NCBI RefSeq assembly: GCF_040396155.1
Contig: NZ_JBEBOY010000041.1
Location: 1 to 30,378, forward strand
DNA: 30,378 nucleotides
Reading direction: 5' to 3'
Source of the DNA: Tissierella praeacuta_A
Lineage (GTDB): Bacteria; Bacillota; Clostridia; Tissierellales; Tissierellaceae
The notes under the pieces were generated by a model. The model saw nothing but the letters and a program-made list of their open reading frames with translations. It was not told the DNA's origin and did no database searches. Positions within the stretch are counted from its first letter, which is position 1; each line of letters opens with the position of its first letter. Below, in pieces: positions 16,212 to 24,009 of the stretch. The position numbers and the translations under genes were made by a program.

Positions 16212-17234
16212 ATGAAGGTAGTAAAGGTAGAAGAAGCTGTTGGTATGGTATTAGGTCATGATATAACGGAAATAGTGCCAGGTGAGTTTAAGGGAGTAGC
16301 ATTTAAGAAAGGGCATATTATACAGGAATCAGATATAGAGAGGCTTCTTAGAATAGGAAAAGAGCATATATATATTTTTGAAATGGATGAAAATATGCTC
16401 CATGAAGATGATGCAGCCATAGCTGTGGGAAAATTAATTTGTGGTGATGGGATTTATTTTACTGAACCAAAAGAAGGCAAAGTTAATGTAATGCCAAAAC
16501 ATAAGGGATTATTAAAAATAAATAGAGAAGTACTAGATGAAATAAATGATTTGGGAGATATGATTTTAGCTACTATACATGGAAATAGACTAATTGAAGA
16601 AGGACATTTAATAGGTGGATTTAGAGTAATTCCTCTAACTATTGAAAAGGAAAAAATTAATATGGCAGAAAAGATCCTTAGGGAGAAAGGACCAATATTT
16701 GAGGTTAAACCCTTTAAAAAGTTAAAAACTGCATTAATTATTACTGGTTCCGAAGTATATAAAGGTAGAATTGAAGATAAATTTGGACCAGTTATAGAGA
16801 GTAAAATTAATTCCTTTGATTCAGAGATCTTCTATAAAACCATAGTTCCAGATGAATTAGAGATAATTAAAGATGAGATAATTAAATCCAAAGATATGGG
16901 AGCAGAATTCATAGTAGTTACAGGTGGAATGTCAGTGGACCCAGATGATAAAACTCCCGGTGCAATTAAGTCAACAGGAGCTAATATAGTATCATATGGT
17001 ACTCCAGTACTGCCTGGAGCTATGTTGCTTTTATCTTATTTAGATAATATTCCTTTAATGGGACTTCCGGGATGTGTAATGTTTGCGCATACTACAGCAT
17101 TTGATTTATTGCTGCCAAGGGTATTTGCAGGAGAGGATATTTCACGTAAAGACATTACAAGATTAGGTTATGGAGGTCAATGTTTAAGCTGCAATGTCTG
17201 TACTTTCCCAGATTGTCATTTTGGAAAGAATTAA
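16212..17234 (+). CDS. MoeA-related molybdopterin-binding protein with a cysteine-rich C-terminal tail
   Basis: Protein of about 340 residues. The C-terminal half has the MogA/MoeA-type molybdopterin-binding fold: LIITGSEVYKGR, VVTGGMSVDPDDKTPGAI and LPGAMLLLSYL...GLPGCVM. It differs from the full MoeA encoded next door and ends in CLSCNVCTFPDCHFGKN (C-x2-C-x2-C-x4-C), which could bind a metal or an iron-sulfur cluster. The ATG at 16212 is preferred over the GTG at 16203, which overlaps the AGAGGTG ribosome site. It is the first gene of the Moco/Tat operon. Similar proteins occur beside molybdoenzymes in clostridia, as I recall, but their function is not established. It might be an enzyme-specific inserter of Mo cofactor. 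Confidence 0.82.
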   Translation: MKVVKVEEAVGMVLGHDITEIVPGEFKGVAFKKGHIIQESDIERLLRIGKEHIYIFEMDENMLHEDDAAIAVGKLICGDGIYFTEPKEGKVNVMPKHKGLLKINREVLDEINDLGDMILATIHGNRLIEEGHLIGGFRVIPLTIEKEKINMAEKILREKGPIFEVKPFKKLKTALIITGSEVYKGRIEDKFGPVIESKINSFDSEIFYKTIVPDELEIIKDEIIKSKDMGAEFIVVTGGMSVDPDDKTPGAIKSTGANIVSYGTPVLPGAMLLLSYLDNIPLMGLPGCVMFAHTTAFDLLLPRVFAGEDISRKDITRLGYGGQCLSCNVCTFPDCHFGKN

Positions 17235-17246
17235 GGAGGAAGAAAA

Positions 17247-18479
17247 TTGCTAACTAATATATCTATAGAGAAGGCAAATGAAATACTTTTGAGTCAAGAT
17301 ATAAAGACAAGTATAATAGATATTAAAATATTAGAGAGTTTAGGATATGTTCTAGGAGAGGATATAATATCTGATATTAATATGCCTCCATTTGATAGGT
17401 CGCCTCTTGATGGATATGCTCTAAAATCTGAAGACATAAAAGATGCAAGTAAAGAAAATCCTGTAGTTCTTGAGGTAATAGACTTTATTCCAGCGGGATA
17501 TGTAAGTTCTAAGAAAATAGAAAACGGCCAAGCTATAAGGATTATGACAGGAGCTAAGATACCTGAAGGTGCAAATATTATAATTAAGTATGAGGATACT
17601 GAATTTACAGATAAAGAAGTTAAAATATTTAACTATATTAAGCCCAATTCAAATATTGTAAAAATGGGAGAAGATATAGAAGTTGGAGATATGGTTCTTA
17701 AGAAGGGGCATATTATTGGTGCAGCTGATATAGGAATATTGGCAACATTAGGACGAACTATGGTGAAAATTTATTCGAAGCCTAAAATAGCTATTTTAGC
17801 CACTGGAGATGAATTAGTAGATATTGACCAGATACCTAAAGAGGGAAAAATCAGAAATAGTAACTCCTATACTATAGCAGCACAAGTTAAGAAACTAGGC
17901 GGAGAGCCTATAATATTGGGAATGTGTAATGACAAAATCAAAGATATAAAAGATAAATTAAAGTCTAGTTTAGAATTAGCAGATATGGTCATAACAACTG
18001 GTGGGGTTTCTGTAGGGGATGCAGATTTAGTTAAAGAGGCTTTTCAAGAAATAGGAGGAGAAATTCTATTTTGGAAAGTAAGTATGAAGCCAGGAACACC
18101 TATTGCAGTGGCAAAATATGAAGATAAATTAATATTTGGATTATCTGGTAATCCTGCAGCAGCAAGTATAACATTTGAAAAGTTTGTAAGACCAACTATA
18201 CTTAGATTTATGGGAAAAAATAAATACAATTTAATGAAAGTAAAATCAACATTGGAAAGCCAGTTTACTAAAGTAAGCAATCAAAATAGATATGTTAGGG
18301 CTATAACTTATTATAGAGATGGAGAATTTTTTACTAAACTTCCTAGCAAGCATAGTTCGGGAATTTTATCATCCTTATCAGGTACTAACTCATTATTTTA
18401 TATAAAGGCTGGTACTGGTCCTTATAAAAATGGAGATAAGATAGAAGTTGAGATATTAAATTATCCGGAGGTAGAATAA
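17247..18479 (+). CDS. moeA: Molybdopterin molybdotransferase MoeA
   Basis: 410-residue enzyme that inserts molybdate into adenylated molybdopterin. Motifs: PPFDRSPLDGYAL near the N-terminus (strongly conserved in MoeA), IRIMTGAKIP, ILATGDELVD, TTGGVSVGDADLVKE, KPGTPIAVAK and GLSGNPAAASITFE. Length is standard. The TTG start at 17247 has AAGGAGG seven bases upstream and gives the expected N-terminus. It lies 12 bases after the MoeA-related gene and one base before mobB. Cytoplasmic. Confidence 0.95.
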   Translation: MLTNISIEKANEILLSQDIKTSIIDIKILESLGYVLGEDIISDINMPPFDRSPLDGYALKSEDIKDASKENPVVLEVIDFIPAGYVSSKKIENGQAIRIMTGAKIPEGANIIIKYEDTEFTDKEVKIFNYIKPNSNIVKMGEDIEVGDMVLKKGHIIGAADIGILATLGRTMVKIYSKPKIAILATGDELVDIDQIPKEGKIRNSNSYTIAAQVKKLGGEPIILGMCNDKIKDIKDKLKSSLELADMVITTGGVSVGDADLVKEAFQEIGGEILFWKVSMKPGTPIAVAKYEDKLIFGLSGNPAAASITFEKFVRPTILRFMGKNKYNLMKVKSTLESQFTKVSNQNRYVRAITYYRDGEFFTKLPSKHSSGILSSLSGTNSLFYIKAGTGPYKNGDKIEVEILNYPEVE

Positions 18480-18480
18480 A

Positions 18481-18972
18481 ATGATACCTGTATTTTCGAT
18501 TGTTGGAAGTAAGTCCAATACAGGGAAAACTACTATTATTTGTAAGATAATAGAAGAACTGAAAAACAGAGGATATAAAGTGGCAACAATAAAGCATCAT
18601 ATGGGTGATTTTGAAATAGACCAGCCAGGAAAGGATACATGGAAACATGGACAAGCAGGAGCAGATATTGTTATTATATCCTCTCCAGTTAAAATGGCTA
18701 AAGTAGAGAAGCTAGAGAAAGAAATAGAATTAGATAATATAATTGGCCAAATTCAAGATGTAGATATTATTATAACTGAAGGATATAAAAAAGAGAATAA
18801 GCTTAAGTTAGAAGTAGTTAGAAAGGCTATTTCAGAAAATCTTATTTCAAAAGAGGATGAATTATTTGGAATAGTTACAGATTTTCCATTAAAGAATAAT
18901 ATACCGCAATTTAATTTTGATCAGACATTGGATATAGTAAATCTTATAGAAGAAAAATTTTTAAGGAAATAG
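18481..18972 (+). CDS. mobB: Molybdopterin-guanine dinucleotide biosynthesis adaptor MobB
   Basis: 163-residue P-loop GTP-binding protein thought to support MobA-dependent MGD formation. Walker A is GSKSNTGKTT at residues 9-18. The motif TIKHHMGDFEID matches the MobB family, as does VDIIITEGYKKE. The ATG at 18481 follows the moeA stop by one base, and its GGAGG lies inside the end of moeA, so translation is likely coupled. Confidence 0.92.
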   Translation: MIPVFSIVGSKSNTGKTTIICKIIEELKNRGYKVATIKHHMGDFEIDQPGKDTWKHGQAGADIVIISSPVKMAKVEKLEKEIELDNIIGQIQDVDIIITEGYKKENKLKLEVVRKAISENLISKEDELFGIVTDFPLKNNIPQFNFDQTLDIVNLIEEKFLRK

Positions 18973-18992
18973 TATTAGTAAGGAGGATAGAT

Positions 18993-19179
18993 ATGTTTGG
19001 TAAAATAGGGGCAACAGAATTAGTATTAATTCTTGGAATTGCTTTAGTAGTTTTTGGACCATCAAAATTGCCTAAAATAGGAAAGGCTTTTGGTAGTGTA
19101 ATAGGAGAAGTTCAAAAATCACGCTAATAAAATATCTGAAGGTGAAAAGGTTGATGTAGATAATAAGGATAAGGAATAG
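18993..19179 (+). pseudogene. tatA: tatA, frameshifted after the amphipathic helix (44-residue product)
   Basis: Small Tat translocase subunit. The frame from the ATG at 18993 (AAGGAGG upstream) gives MFGKIGATELVLILGIALVV for the membrane helix, then FGPSKLPKIGKAFGSVIGEVQKSR and a TAA at 19125-19127. The usual acidic/lysine tail is intact in another frame: Ala-Asn-Lys-Ile-Ser-Glu-Gly-Glu onward to a TAG at 19177-19179. Dropping one base at about 19122 joins the two into a normal-looking 61-residue TatA. The short form keeps the membrane helix, the FGP hinge and most of the amphipathic helix, so it may still work. A sequencing error, a real mutation or slippage are all possible. The coding part of the short form is 18993-19127. 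Confidence 0.85.
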
Positions 19180-19210
19180 ATAGAGACAATCGACTTTAGG
19201 AGGGTATTTT

Positions 19211-19930
19211 ATGGAAGATAAACAGCTTACTCTTGTAGAGCATTTGAGTGAGTTAAGAAAAAGAATTATTATAATTTTTATAGCTATAATATTAGGCTCT
19301 TTTTTAGGTTATAAATATATTGATATAATGGTTGAATATATAGTTAAGCCTGCAAAAAAATTGGAATTTATTTATCTAAGTCCACCAGAACTCTTTGTAG
19401 CCTATATTAAAATTGCTGTAATAGTTGGAATAATAATTTCTTCACCAATAAGTTTAATGCAAATATGGTTATTTGTAAAACCAGGACTTAAAAGAAATGA
19501 ACGTAGGTATTTGCTCTTTTCTTTATATATGGGTATAATGTTTTTCTTAATAGGTGTGACATTTGCATATTTAGTAATAATTCCACTAACTATAGATTTT
19601 TTTACTCAAGTTTCTATGAAGCAGATAACTCCATTATTTTCTTTTGATAGCTATTTAAGTTTTGTTTCTTCAATGTTATTTTCATTTGGATTAGTGTTTG
19701 AATTACCATTATTGATAATATTATTAACACAATTGAATCTTATTACTGCAAAAACATTGAAGAAATATAGAAAAGTAGTAATTTTATTAATATTTATTTT
19801 AGCGGCTATACTAACACCACCAGATGTTGTATCACAAATATTATTGGCTTTACCAATGGTGTTTTTATATGAGTTTAGTATATGGGTTTCTGCTGGCATT
19901 GGAAAACGAAAAAATAAAAAAGGTGATTAG
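19211..19930 (+). CDS. tatC: Sec-independent translocase protein TatC
   Basis: 239-residue membrane protein with about six transmembrane helices that recognises twin-arginine signals. Motifs: LVEHLSELRKRI at the N-terminus, SPPELFVAYIK, FAYLVIIPLTIDFF, SMLFSFGLVFELPLL (the conserved FxxxFExP) and LTPPDVVSQILLALPMVFLYE. The ATG at 19211 follows TAGGAGGG. It is in the same operon as Moco genes. The only Tat substrate seen in the window is the DmsA-like protein, so this TatAC pair is probably there to export it. Its stop is immediately followed by the moaA ATG. Confidence 0.95.
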   Translation: MEDKQLTLVEHLSELRKRIIIIFIAIILGSFLGYKYIDIMVEYIVKPAKKLEFIYLSPPELFVAYIKIAVIVGIIISSPISLMQIWLFVKPGLKRNERRYLLFSLYMGIMFFLIGVTFAYLVIIPLTIDFFTQVSMKQITPLFSFDSYLSFVSSMLFSFGLVFELPLLIILLTQLNLITAKTLKKYRKVVILLIFILAAILTPPDVVSQILLALPMVFLYEFSIWVSAGIGKRKNKKGD

Positions 19931-20887
19931 ATGAAAGATTCTTTTGGAAGAGAAATAAACTATCTTAGAATTTCCCTGACAGATAGGTGTAATTTAAGGT
20001 GTAAATATTGTATGCCAGAAAAGGGAGTTTCTAAATTTTCTCATGAAGAAATGTTGACATTAGAAGAAGTATACGAAATAACAAAAAGTTTTGTAGAATT
20101 AGGTGTAAATAAAATAAGATTTACTGGGGGGGAACCCCTTGTAAGGAAAGGTATAATAGATTTAATATCTAAAGTATCCAAACTTGATGGAGTTAAAGAT
20201 TTAGCTATGACTACAAATGGATTGCTTCTTAAAGAATATGCTAAGGAATTAAAGGAAGCTGGTCTAAAAAGAGTAAATATAAGTTTAGATACTATGGACG
20301 AAAAGAAATATGGGCTAATTACTAGAGGTGGGAAACTTAAAAATGTTTTAGAAGGTATAGAAGAGGCAAAAAATGTAGGCTTAACCCCAATAAAAATAAA
20401 TACTGTACTCATAGGTGGATTTAATGATAATGAGATAGATTCTTTTGTGGAACTAACTGAAAAAGAGGAGATTGATTTAAGATTTATAGAATTAATGCCA
20501 ATAGGAGAAGCGGCAGGATGGGCTAAAGAAAAATTTATTTCTAACGATATTATATTAGAGAAGGTCAAGGAGTTGATACCTATCCCAAGGGAAGATAAGT
20601 CTTCACCAGCAGTATATTATAAGCTGCTTAAAGGAAAAGGAAAGATAGGTATAATAAATCCCATATCATGTAAATTTTGTGCTAACTGCAATAGGGTAAG
20701 ATTAACATCTAAGGGACAACTGAAATTATGCCTTCACTCTAATAGAGAGATAGATATAAGGGAAGCACTAAAAAATGGGCAAGATATAAAGAAATTAATA
20801 ATTGACTCTATAAGCCAGAAAGAAGAATCTCACCATCTAGAAGATGGAAAATATATAAGTAGAAATATGAATCAAATAGGGGGATAA
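19931..20887 (+). CDS. moaA: GTP 3',8-cyclase MoaA
   Basis: 318-residue radical SAM enzyme for the first step of Moco synthesis, converting GTP to 3',8-cyclo-GTP. The SAM-binding [4Fe-4S] motif is C20-x3-C24-x2-C27 in DRCNLRCKYCMP. The second, substrate-side cluster is in CKFCANCNRVRLT plus a cysteine near LKLCLHS. FTGGEPLVRKG is the glycine-rich SAM site. Length is near the family norm. The ATG directly follows the tatC stop; AAAGGTG upstream is the ribosome site. It is followed 3 bases later by the moaC-MOSC gene. Confidence 0.96.
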   Translation: MKDSFGREINYLRISLTDRCNLRCKYCMPEKGVSKFSHEEMLTLEEVYEITKSFVELGVNKIRFTGGEPLVRKGIIDLISKVSKLDGVKDLAMTTNGLLLKEYAKELKEAGLKRVNISLDTMDEKKYGLITRGGKLKNVLEGIEEAKNVGLTPIKINTVLIGGFNDNEIDSFVELTEKEEIDLRFIELMPIGEAAGWAKEKFISNDIILEKVKELIPIPREDKSSPAVYYKLLKGKGKIGIINPISCKFCANCNRVRLTSKGQLKLCLHSNREIDIREALKNGQDIKKLIIDSISQKEESHHLEDGKYISRNMNQIGG

Positions 20888-20890
20888 ACA

Positions 20891-21793
20891 ATGGAATTTA
20901 CACATTTTAATGAATATGGAAGAGCCCATATGGTTGAAGTTGGAGAAAAAGAAGATACTAGGAGAAAGGCAATAGCAAGAGGAAGAATTAGGATGAAAAG
21001 AGAAACCATCCAAAAAATTAAGGAGGGGCTTATAAAAAAAGGTGATGTCTTATCTGTAGCCCAAATAGGCGGAATAATGGGAGCTAAGAAAACCAGTGAT
21101 TTAATTCCAATGTGTCATAATATATCTCTCACAGGTGCAGATATTAGATTTAATGTATTAGATGATGCTATTGAGGTTGAATCTGAGGTAAAGACTGTAG
21201 GTAAAACTGGAGTTGAGATGGAGGCATTGACCGCTGTATCTCTTGCTTGTTTAACTATATATGATATGAGTAAGGCTGTTGATAAGGATATGGTAATTGA
21301 AGGTGTAAGGCTTATTAAGAAAACAGGTGGAAAAACAGGTGATTATGTGAGTAAAGAAGTAAAAGGCAGAGTGGTATCCATAAATATTTCAGATAAAAAA
21401 GGAGTAGTTAAGGAGCCAATAAAGGAAGGACTATTTATTGAAGATTTTGGATTAGAAAATGATGCTCATGCAGGAAATTGGCATAGACAAGTAAGCCTTT
21501 TAGGCGTTGAAAGCTTTGAAAAAATGGAAGAACAAGGTGTGGATGGCTTAGTATCAGGAGATTTTGCAGAAAACATAACTACTGAGGGGATAACTCTTTA
21601 TGAGCTTCCAGTAGGTACAAAGTTAATCATAGGAGAAACAATACAAGAGGTTACTCAAATAGGTAAGGAATGTCATACAGGATGTGCAATAGCTCAAAAG
21701 GTTGGTAAATGCGTGATGCCCAAGGAAGGAATTTTTACTAAGGTTCTAAAAGGCGGACTTATTAAAGAAGGAGATATTATAAAGGTAATATAG
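20891..21793 (+). CDS. moaC: MoaC-MOSC fusion protein
   Basis: 300-residue fusion. Residues 1-152 are cyclic pyranopterin monophosphate synthase (MoaC), with PMCH (H76), GVEMEAL (E111) and YDMSKAVDK (D125, K128) matching the active site. Residues ~157-300 are a MOSC domain: LENDAHAG, WHRQVSLL, GDFAENITTEGI and IGKECHTGCAIAQKVG. MOSC domains bind Moco or carry sulfur; here one might hold, traffic or modify the finished cofactor. The MoaC half is expected to be active because its key residues are present. There is no stop codon or ribosome site at the junction, so the fusion is real in this sequence. Last gene of the operon, ending in a 21-bp terminator. Confidence 0.93.
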   Translation: MEFTHFNEYGRAHMVEVGEKEDTRRKAIARGRIRMKRETIQKIKEGLIKKGDVLSVAQIGGIMGAKKTSDLIPMCHNISLTGADIRFNVLDDAIEVESEVKTVGKTGVEMEALTAVSLACLTIYDMSKAVDKDMVIEGVRLIKKTGGKTGDYVSKEVKGRVVSINISDKKGVVKEPIKEGLFIEDFGLENDAHAGNWHRQVSLLGVESFEKMEEQGVDGLVSGDFAENITTEGITLYELPVGTKLIIGETIQEVTQIGKECHTGCAIAQKVGKCVMPKEGIFTKVLKGGLIKEGDIIKVI

Positions 21794-21838
21794 AAAAATA
21801 AGTATCAAAAATGGTTACCATTTTTGATACTTATTTTT
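21794..21838. terminator. Bidirectional terminator between moaC-MOSC and mnmA
   Basis: A perfect 21-bp stem (21794-21814 with 21818-21838) has a TTA loop, A5 at one end and T5 at the other. It serves both convergent genes and overlaps the mnmA stop codon. Confidence 0.93.
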
Positions 21839-22946
21839 AGATATTTAAATATAGATATTTTTTATCCAATGGTTCTATGGACTCTATAATGCAAGAGCCA
21901 AGACACACTTCATCTTTATATAATACTGCTGCTTGACCGGGGGTTACTGCCTTTACAGGGTTATCGTATTTTATATGAAGTTTTCCATTTTCCAATATAT
22001 TGACAGTTACAGGTATATCAGACTGTCTATATCTAAATTTTGCTGTACATTTTAAGGGCATATCTGGAGTTTTTTCTAATATCCAAGAAGGTGATTCTCC
22101 AATTAGTGAAGTGGAATAAAGTGCAGGATTGTTATCTCCTTGGGCTACATAAAGTATGTTTTCCTTTATATTCTTTCCAACGACAAACCAAGGTTCTCCT
22201 GTTCCAACTCCTCCAATACCTATTCCTTTCCTTTGTCCCAATGTATAATGAATAAGTCCGCTATGTCTGCCTATTCTACTTCCCTCTACATCTATAATAT
22301 CTCCCTCTTTTGCCAAAAGATATTTATCTAAGAACTCATCAAAATCCCTTTCACCTATAAAGCAAATTCCAGTAGAATCTTTCTTTTTAGCAGTATATAA
22401 ATTGTGTTTTTCTGCAAGATGTCTAACTTCCTTTTTTTCTAAATGACCTATAGGGAATATTGTCTTAGAAAGAGCTTTTTGTCCTATTCTCGATAAAAAG
22501 TAGGATTGGTCTTTATTATTATCTTTTCCTCTAATAAGATAATAGCCATCGGATCTTTTTTCCACTTGTGCATAATGACCCATAGCTATATAATCTCCCT
22601 CTAAATTTAAAGCATAATCTAAAAATGCATTAAACTTTATCTCTTGATTACACATAATATCTGGGTTTGGAGTTCTTCCTTTTTTGTATTCATCTAAGAA
22701 ATAAGTAAATACTCTATCCCAATATTCTTTTTCAAAATTTATAGTGTAAAATGGAATATCTAATTGGTTAGCTACTTCCCTAGCATCATCAGCATCAGCT
22801 GTGGCTGTACATACACCGCTTTCATCTTTCTCATTCCAGTTTTTCATAAAGAGTCCAATAACATCATAACCTGCTTCTTTAAGTAATAAAGCAGAAACCG
22901 ATGAATCAACTCCTCCACTCATACCTAATATTACTTTTTCTGCCAT
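21837..22946 (-). CDS. mnmA: tRNA-specific 2-thiouridylase MnmA
   Basis: 369-residue enzyme that makes 2-thiouridine at the wobble position (U34) of Lys, Glu and Gln tRNAs. The PP-loop is LGMSGGVDSSVSALLL. The two catalytic cysteines are in IMCNQEIKF (about residue 100) and GICFIGERDF (about 200). YTLGQRKGIGIGG is also conserved. Length is standard. The ATG at 22946 follows AAAAGGAG. It is a single-gene unit with its own promoter and has no link to the Moco genes other than position. Confidence 0.96.
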   Translation of the reverse strand: MAEKVILGMSGGVDSSVSALLLKEAGYDVIGLFMKNWNEKDESGVCTATADADDAREVANQLDIPFYTINFEKEYWDRVFTYFLDEYKKGRTPNPDIMCNQEIKFNAFLDYALNLEGDYIAMGHYAQVEKRSDGYYLIRGKDNNKDQSYFLSRIGQKALSKTIFPIGHLEKKEVRHLAEKHNLYTAKKKDSTGICFIGERDFDEFLDKYLLAKEGDIIDVEGSRIGRHSGLIHYTLGQRKGIGIGGVGTGEPWFVVGKNIKENILYVAQGDNNPALYSTSLIGESPSWILEKTPDMPLKCTAKFRYRQSDIPVTVNILENGKLHIKYDNPVKAVTPGQAAVLYKDEVCLGSCIIESIEPLDKKYLYLNI

Positions 22947-22984
22947 GATTTTCTCCTTTTTACTACTTATATTTTCATATCAAT

Positions 22985-22993
22985 ATTATATCA
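22985..22993 (-). promoter_or_regulatory. Extended -10 promoter of mnmA
   Basis: On the minus strand, TGATATAAT is a perfect extended -10 box about 40 bases before the ATG. No good -35 is visible. Confidence 0.5.
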
Positions 22994-23084
22994 TAGTATT
23001 TTCTCTTTTTAATATATTTATTAGAGAGGAATTAGAAGAAATGAATTCGATATTTTACTATAGTGTTGACAATATATACAATTA

Positions 23085-23113
23085 TTGACAAACATATGGC
23101 ATTATAATATTAT
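23085..23113 (+). promoter_or_regulatory. Promoter of the GntR-family regulator gene
   Basis: TTGACA (23085-23090), 17 bases, TATTAT (23108-23113). A second TTGACA lies at 23066-23071 without a matching -10. The start would be near 23120. Confidence 0.5.
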
Positions 23114-23180
23114 ATAATCCACTGGTGTTTTCAAGATATCAAGTAGGGTATTTTATTAGGATATAAAGTGGGTGTGAAAA

Positions 23181-23903
23181 TTGACAGAGAAAAAAGAATT
23201 CTTATATATACAGTTATATAATAAGTTTAAGGAAAATATTGAAAATAATATATGGCTAGAAGGAATTCAATTACCATCAGAGTATGAGCTTATGGAGGAG
23301 TATAATGTAAGTAGAGATACCATTAGAAAATCATTGCAGAAATTAGCACAAGAGGGATATGTCCATAGGCAGGCAGGAAAAGGTACATTTGTAAATAATC
23401 CTAAGTCTAGATATAAACTTACTTCTTTAGAAAGTTTTTCAGAGCAGATGATATATATGGGGTTAGTACCATCTAGCAAAATATTAAATCTTAGTCTTGA
23501 AACACCTAATGGCAAGGTAAAAGACTATCTTGAAATAATAGATGATGAAAAGGTTTATAGGGTTGAACGATTAAGATTGGCTAATAATGAGCCTATGTGC
23601 TATGAAATATCTTATGTGTCTGAAAGGTTATGTCCTGATTTAGATAAACTAGTTTATAGTGATACTTCTTTATATAAAATTTATGAAGAACATTATAATT
23701 TGAAATTGGATTATGGAAATCTATATTTGGAAGCTGAAGGATGCCCTAAAGAATATAGCCATCATTTAAAAATAAAAAAAGATTCACCAATGTTGAAAAT
23801 GAAATGTGTTGTATACACCGATAATAAGAAACCATTATATTTTGTTGAAAGCTATTACATAGGGGCAAAATATGTGTTTTTTGCAAGTATGCCGAGAGTA
23901 TAA
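23181..23903 (+). CDS. GntR-family (HutC/FarR type) transcriptional regulator
   Basis: 240-residue regulator. The N-terminal winged helix (about 1-75) has PSEYELMEEYNVSRDTIRKS and GYVHRQAGKGTFV, typical of GntR. The C-terminal UTRA-type ligand domain (about 95-235) includes RVERLRLANNEPMCYEISYV and a closing VESYYIGAKYVFF, as in HutC/PhnF/TreR regulators of sugar or amine use. The TTG at 23181 is the only start giving a complete N-terminus; a weak GGGTGTG precedes it. It converges on the barrel-enzyme/PTS-like operon, with a shared terminator between them. The palindrome at 26434-26475 upstream of that operon is the likely target. The effector is probably a sugar phosphate, which is inferred. 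Confidence 0.9.
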   Translation: MTEKKEFLYIQLYNKFKENIENNIWLEGIQLPSEYELMEEYNVSRDTIRKSLQKLAQEGYVHRQAGKGTFVNNPKSRYKLTSLESFSEQMIYMGLVPSSKILNLSLETPNGKVKDYLEIIDDEKVYRVERLRLANNEPMCYEISYVSERLCPDLDKLVYSDTSLYKIYEEHYNLKLDYGNLYLEAEGCPKEYSHHLKIKKDSPMLKMKCVVYTDNKKPLYFVESYYIGAKYVFFASMPRV

Positions 23904-23949
23904 AAGGATTTTATGGAAGTATTCTAAAATAGTATTTTGGAATCTATAT

Positions 23950-24001
23950 AAAAAAGACTGTGAACTAGCATCTATTTATATGCTAGTTCACAGTCTTTTT
24001 T
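23950..24001. terminator. Bidirectional terminator between the GntR gene and the barrel-enzyme gene
   Basis: A perfect 22-bp stem (23950-23971 with 23980-24001) has an 8-base loop, A6 on one side and T6 on the other, serving both convergent genes. Confidence 0.95.
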
Positions 24002-24009
24002 ATTTACTA

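Noticed and set aside
23116..23131. Copy of AATCCACTGGT near the gntR start that also occurs in the palindrome at 26569-26630
   Set aside because: A single 11-base match in a 30-kb AT-rich window can arise by chance, and no third copy was seen.
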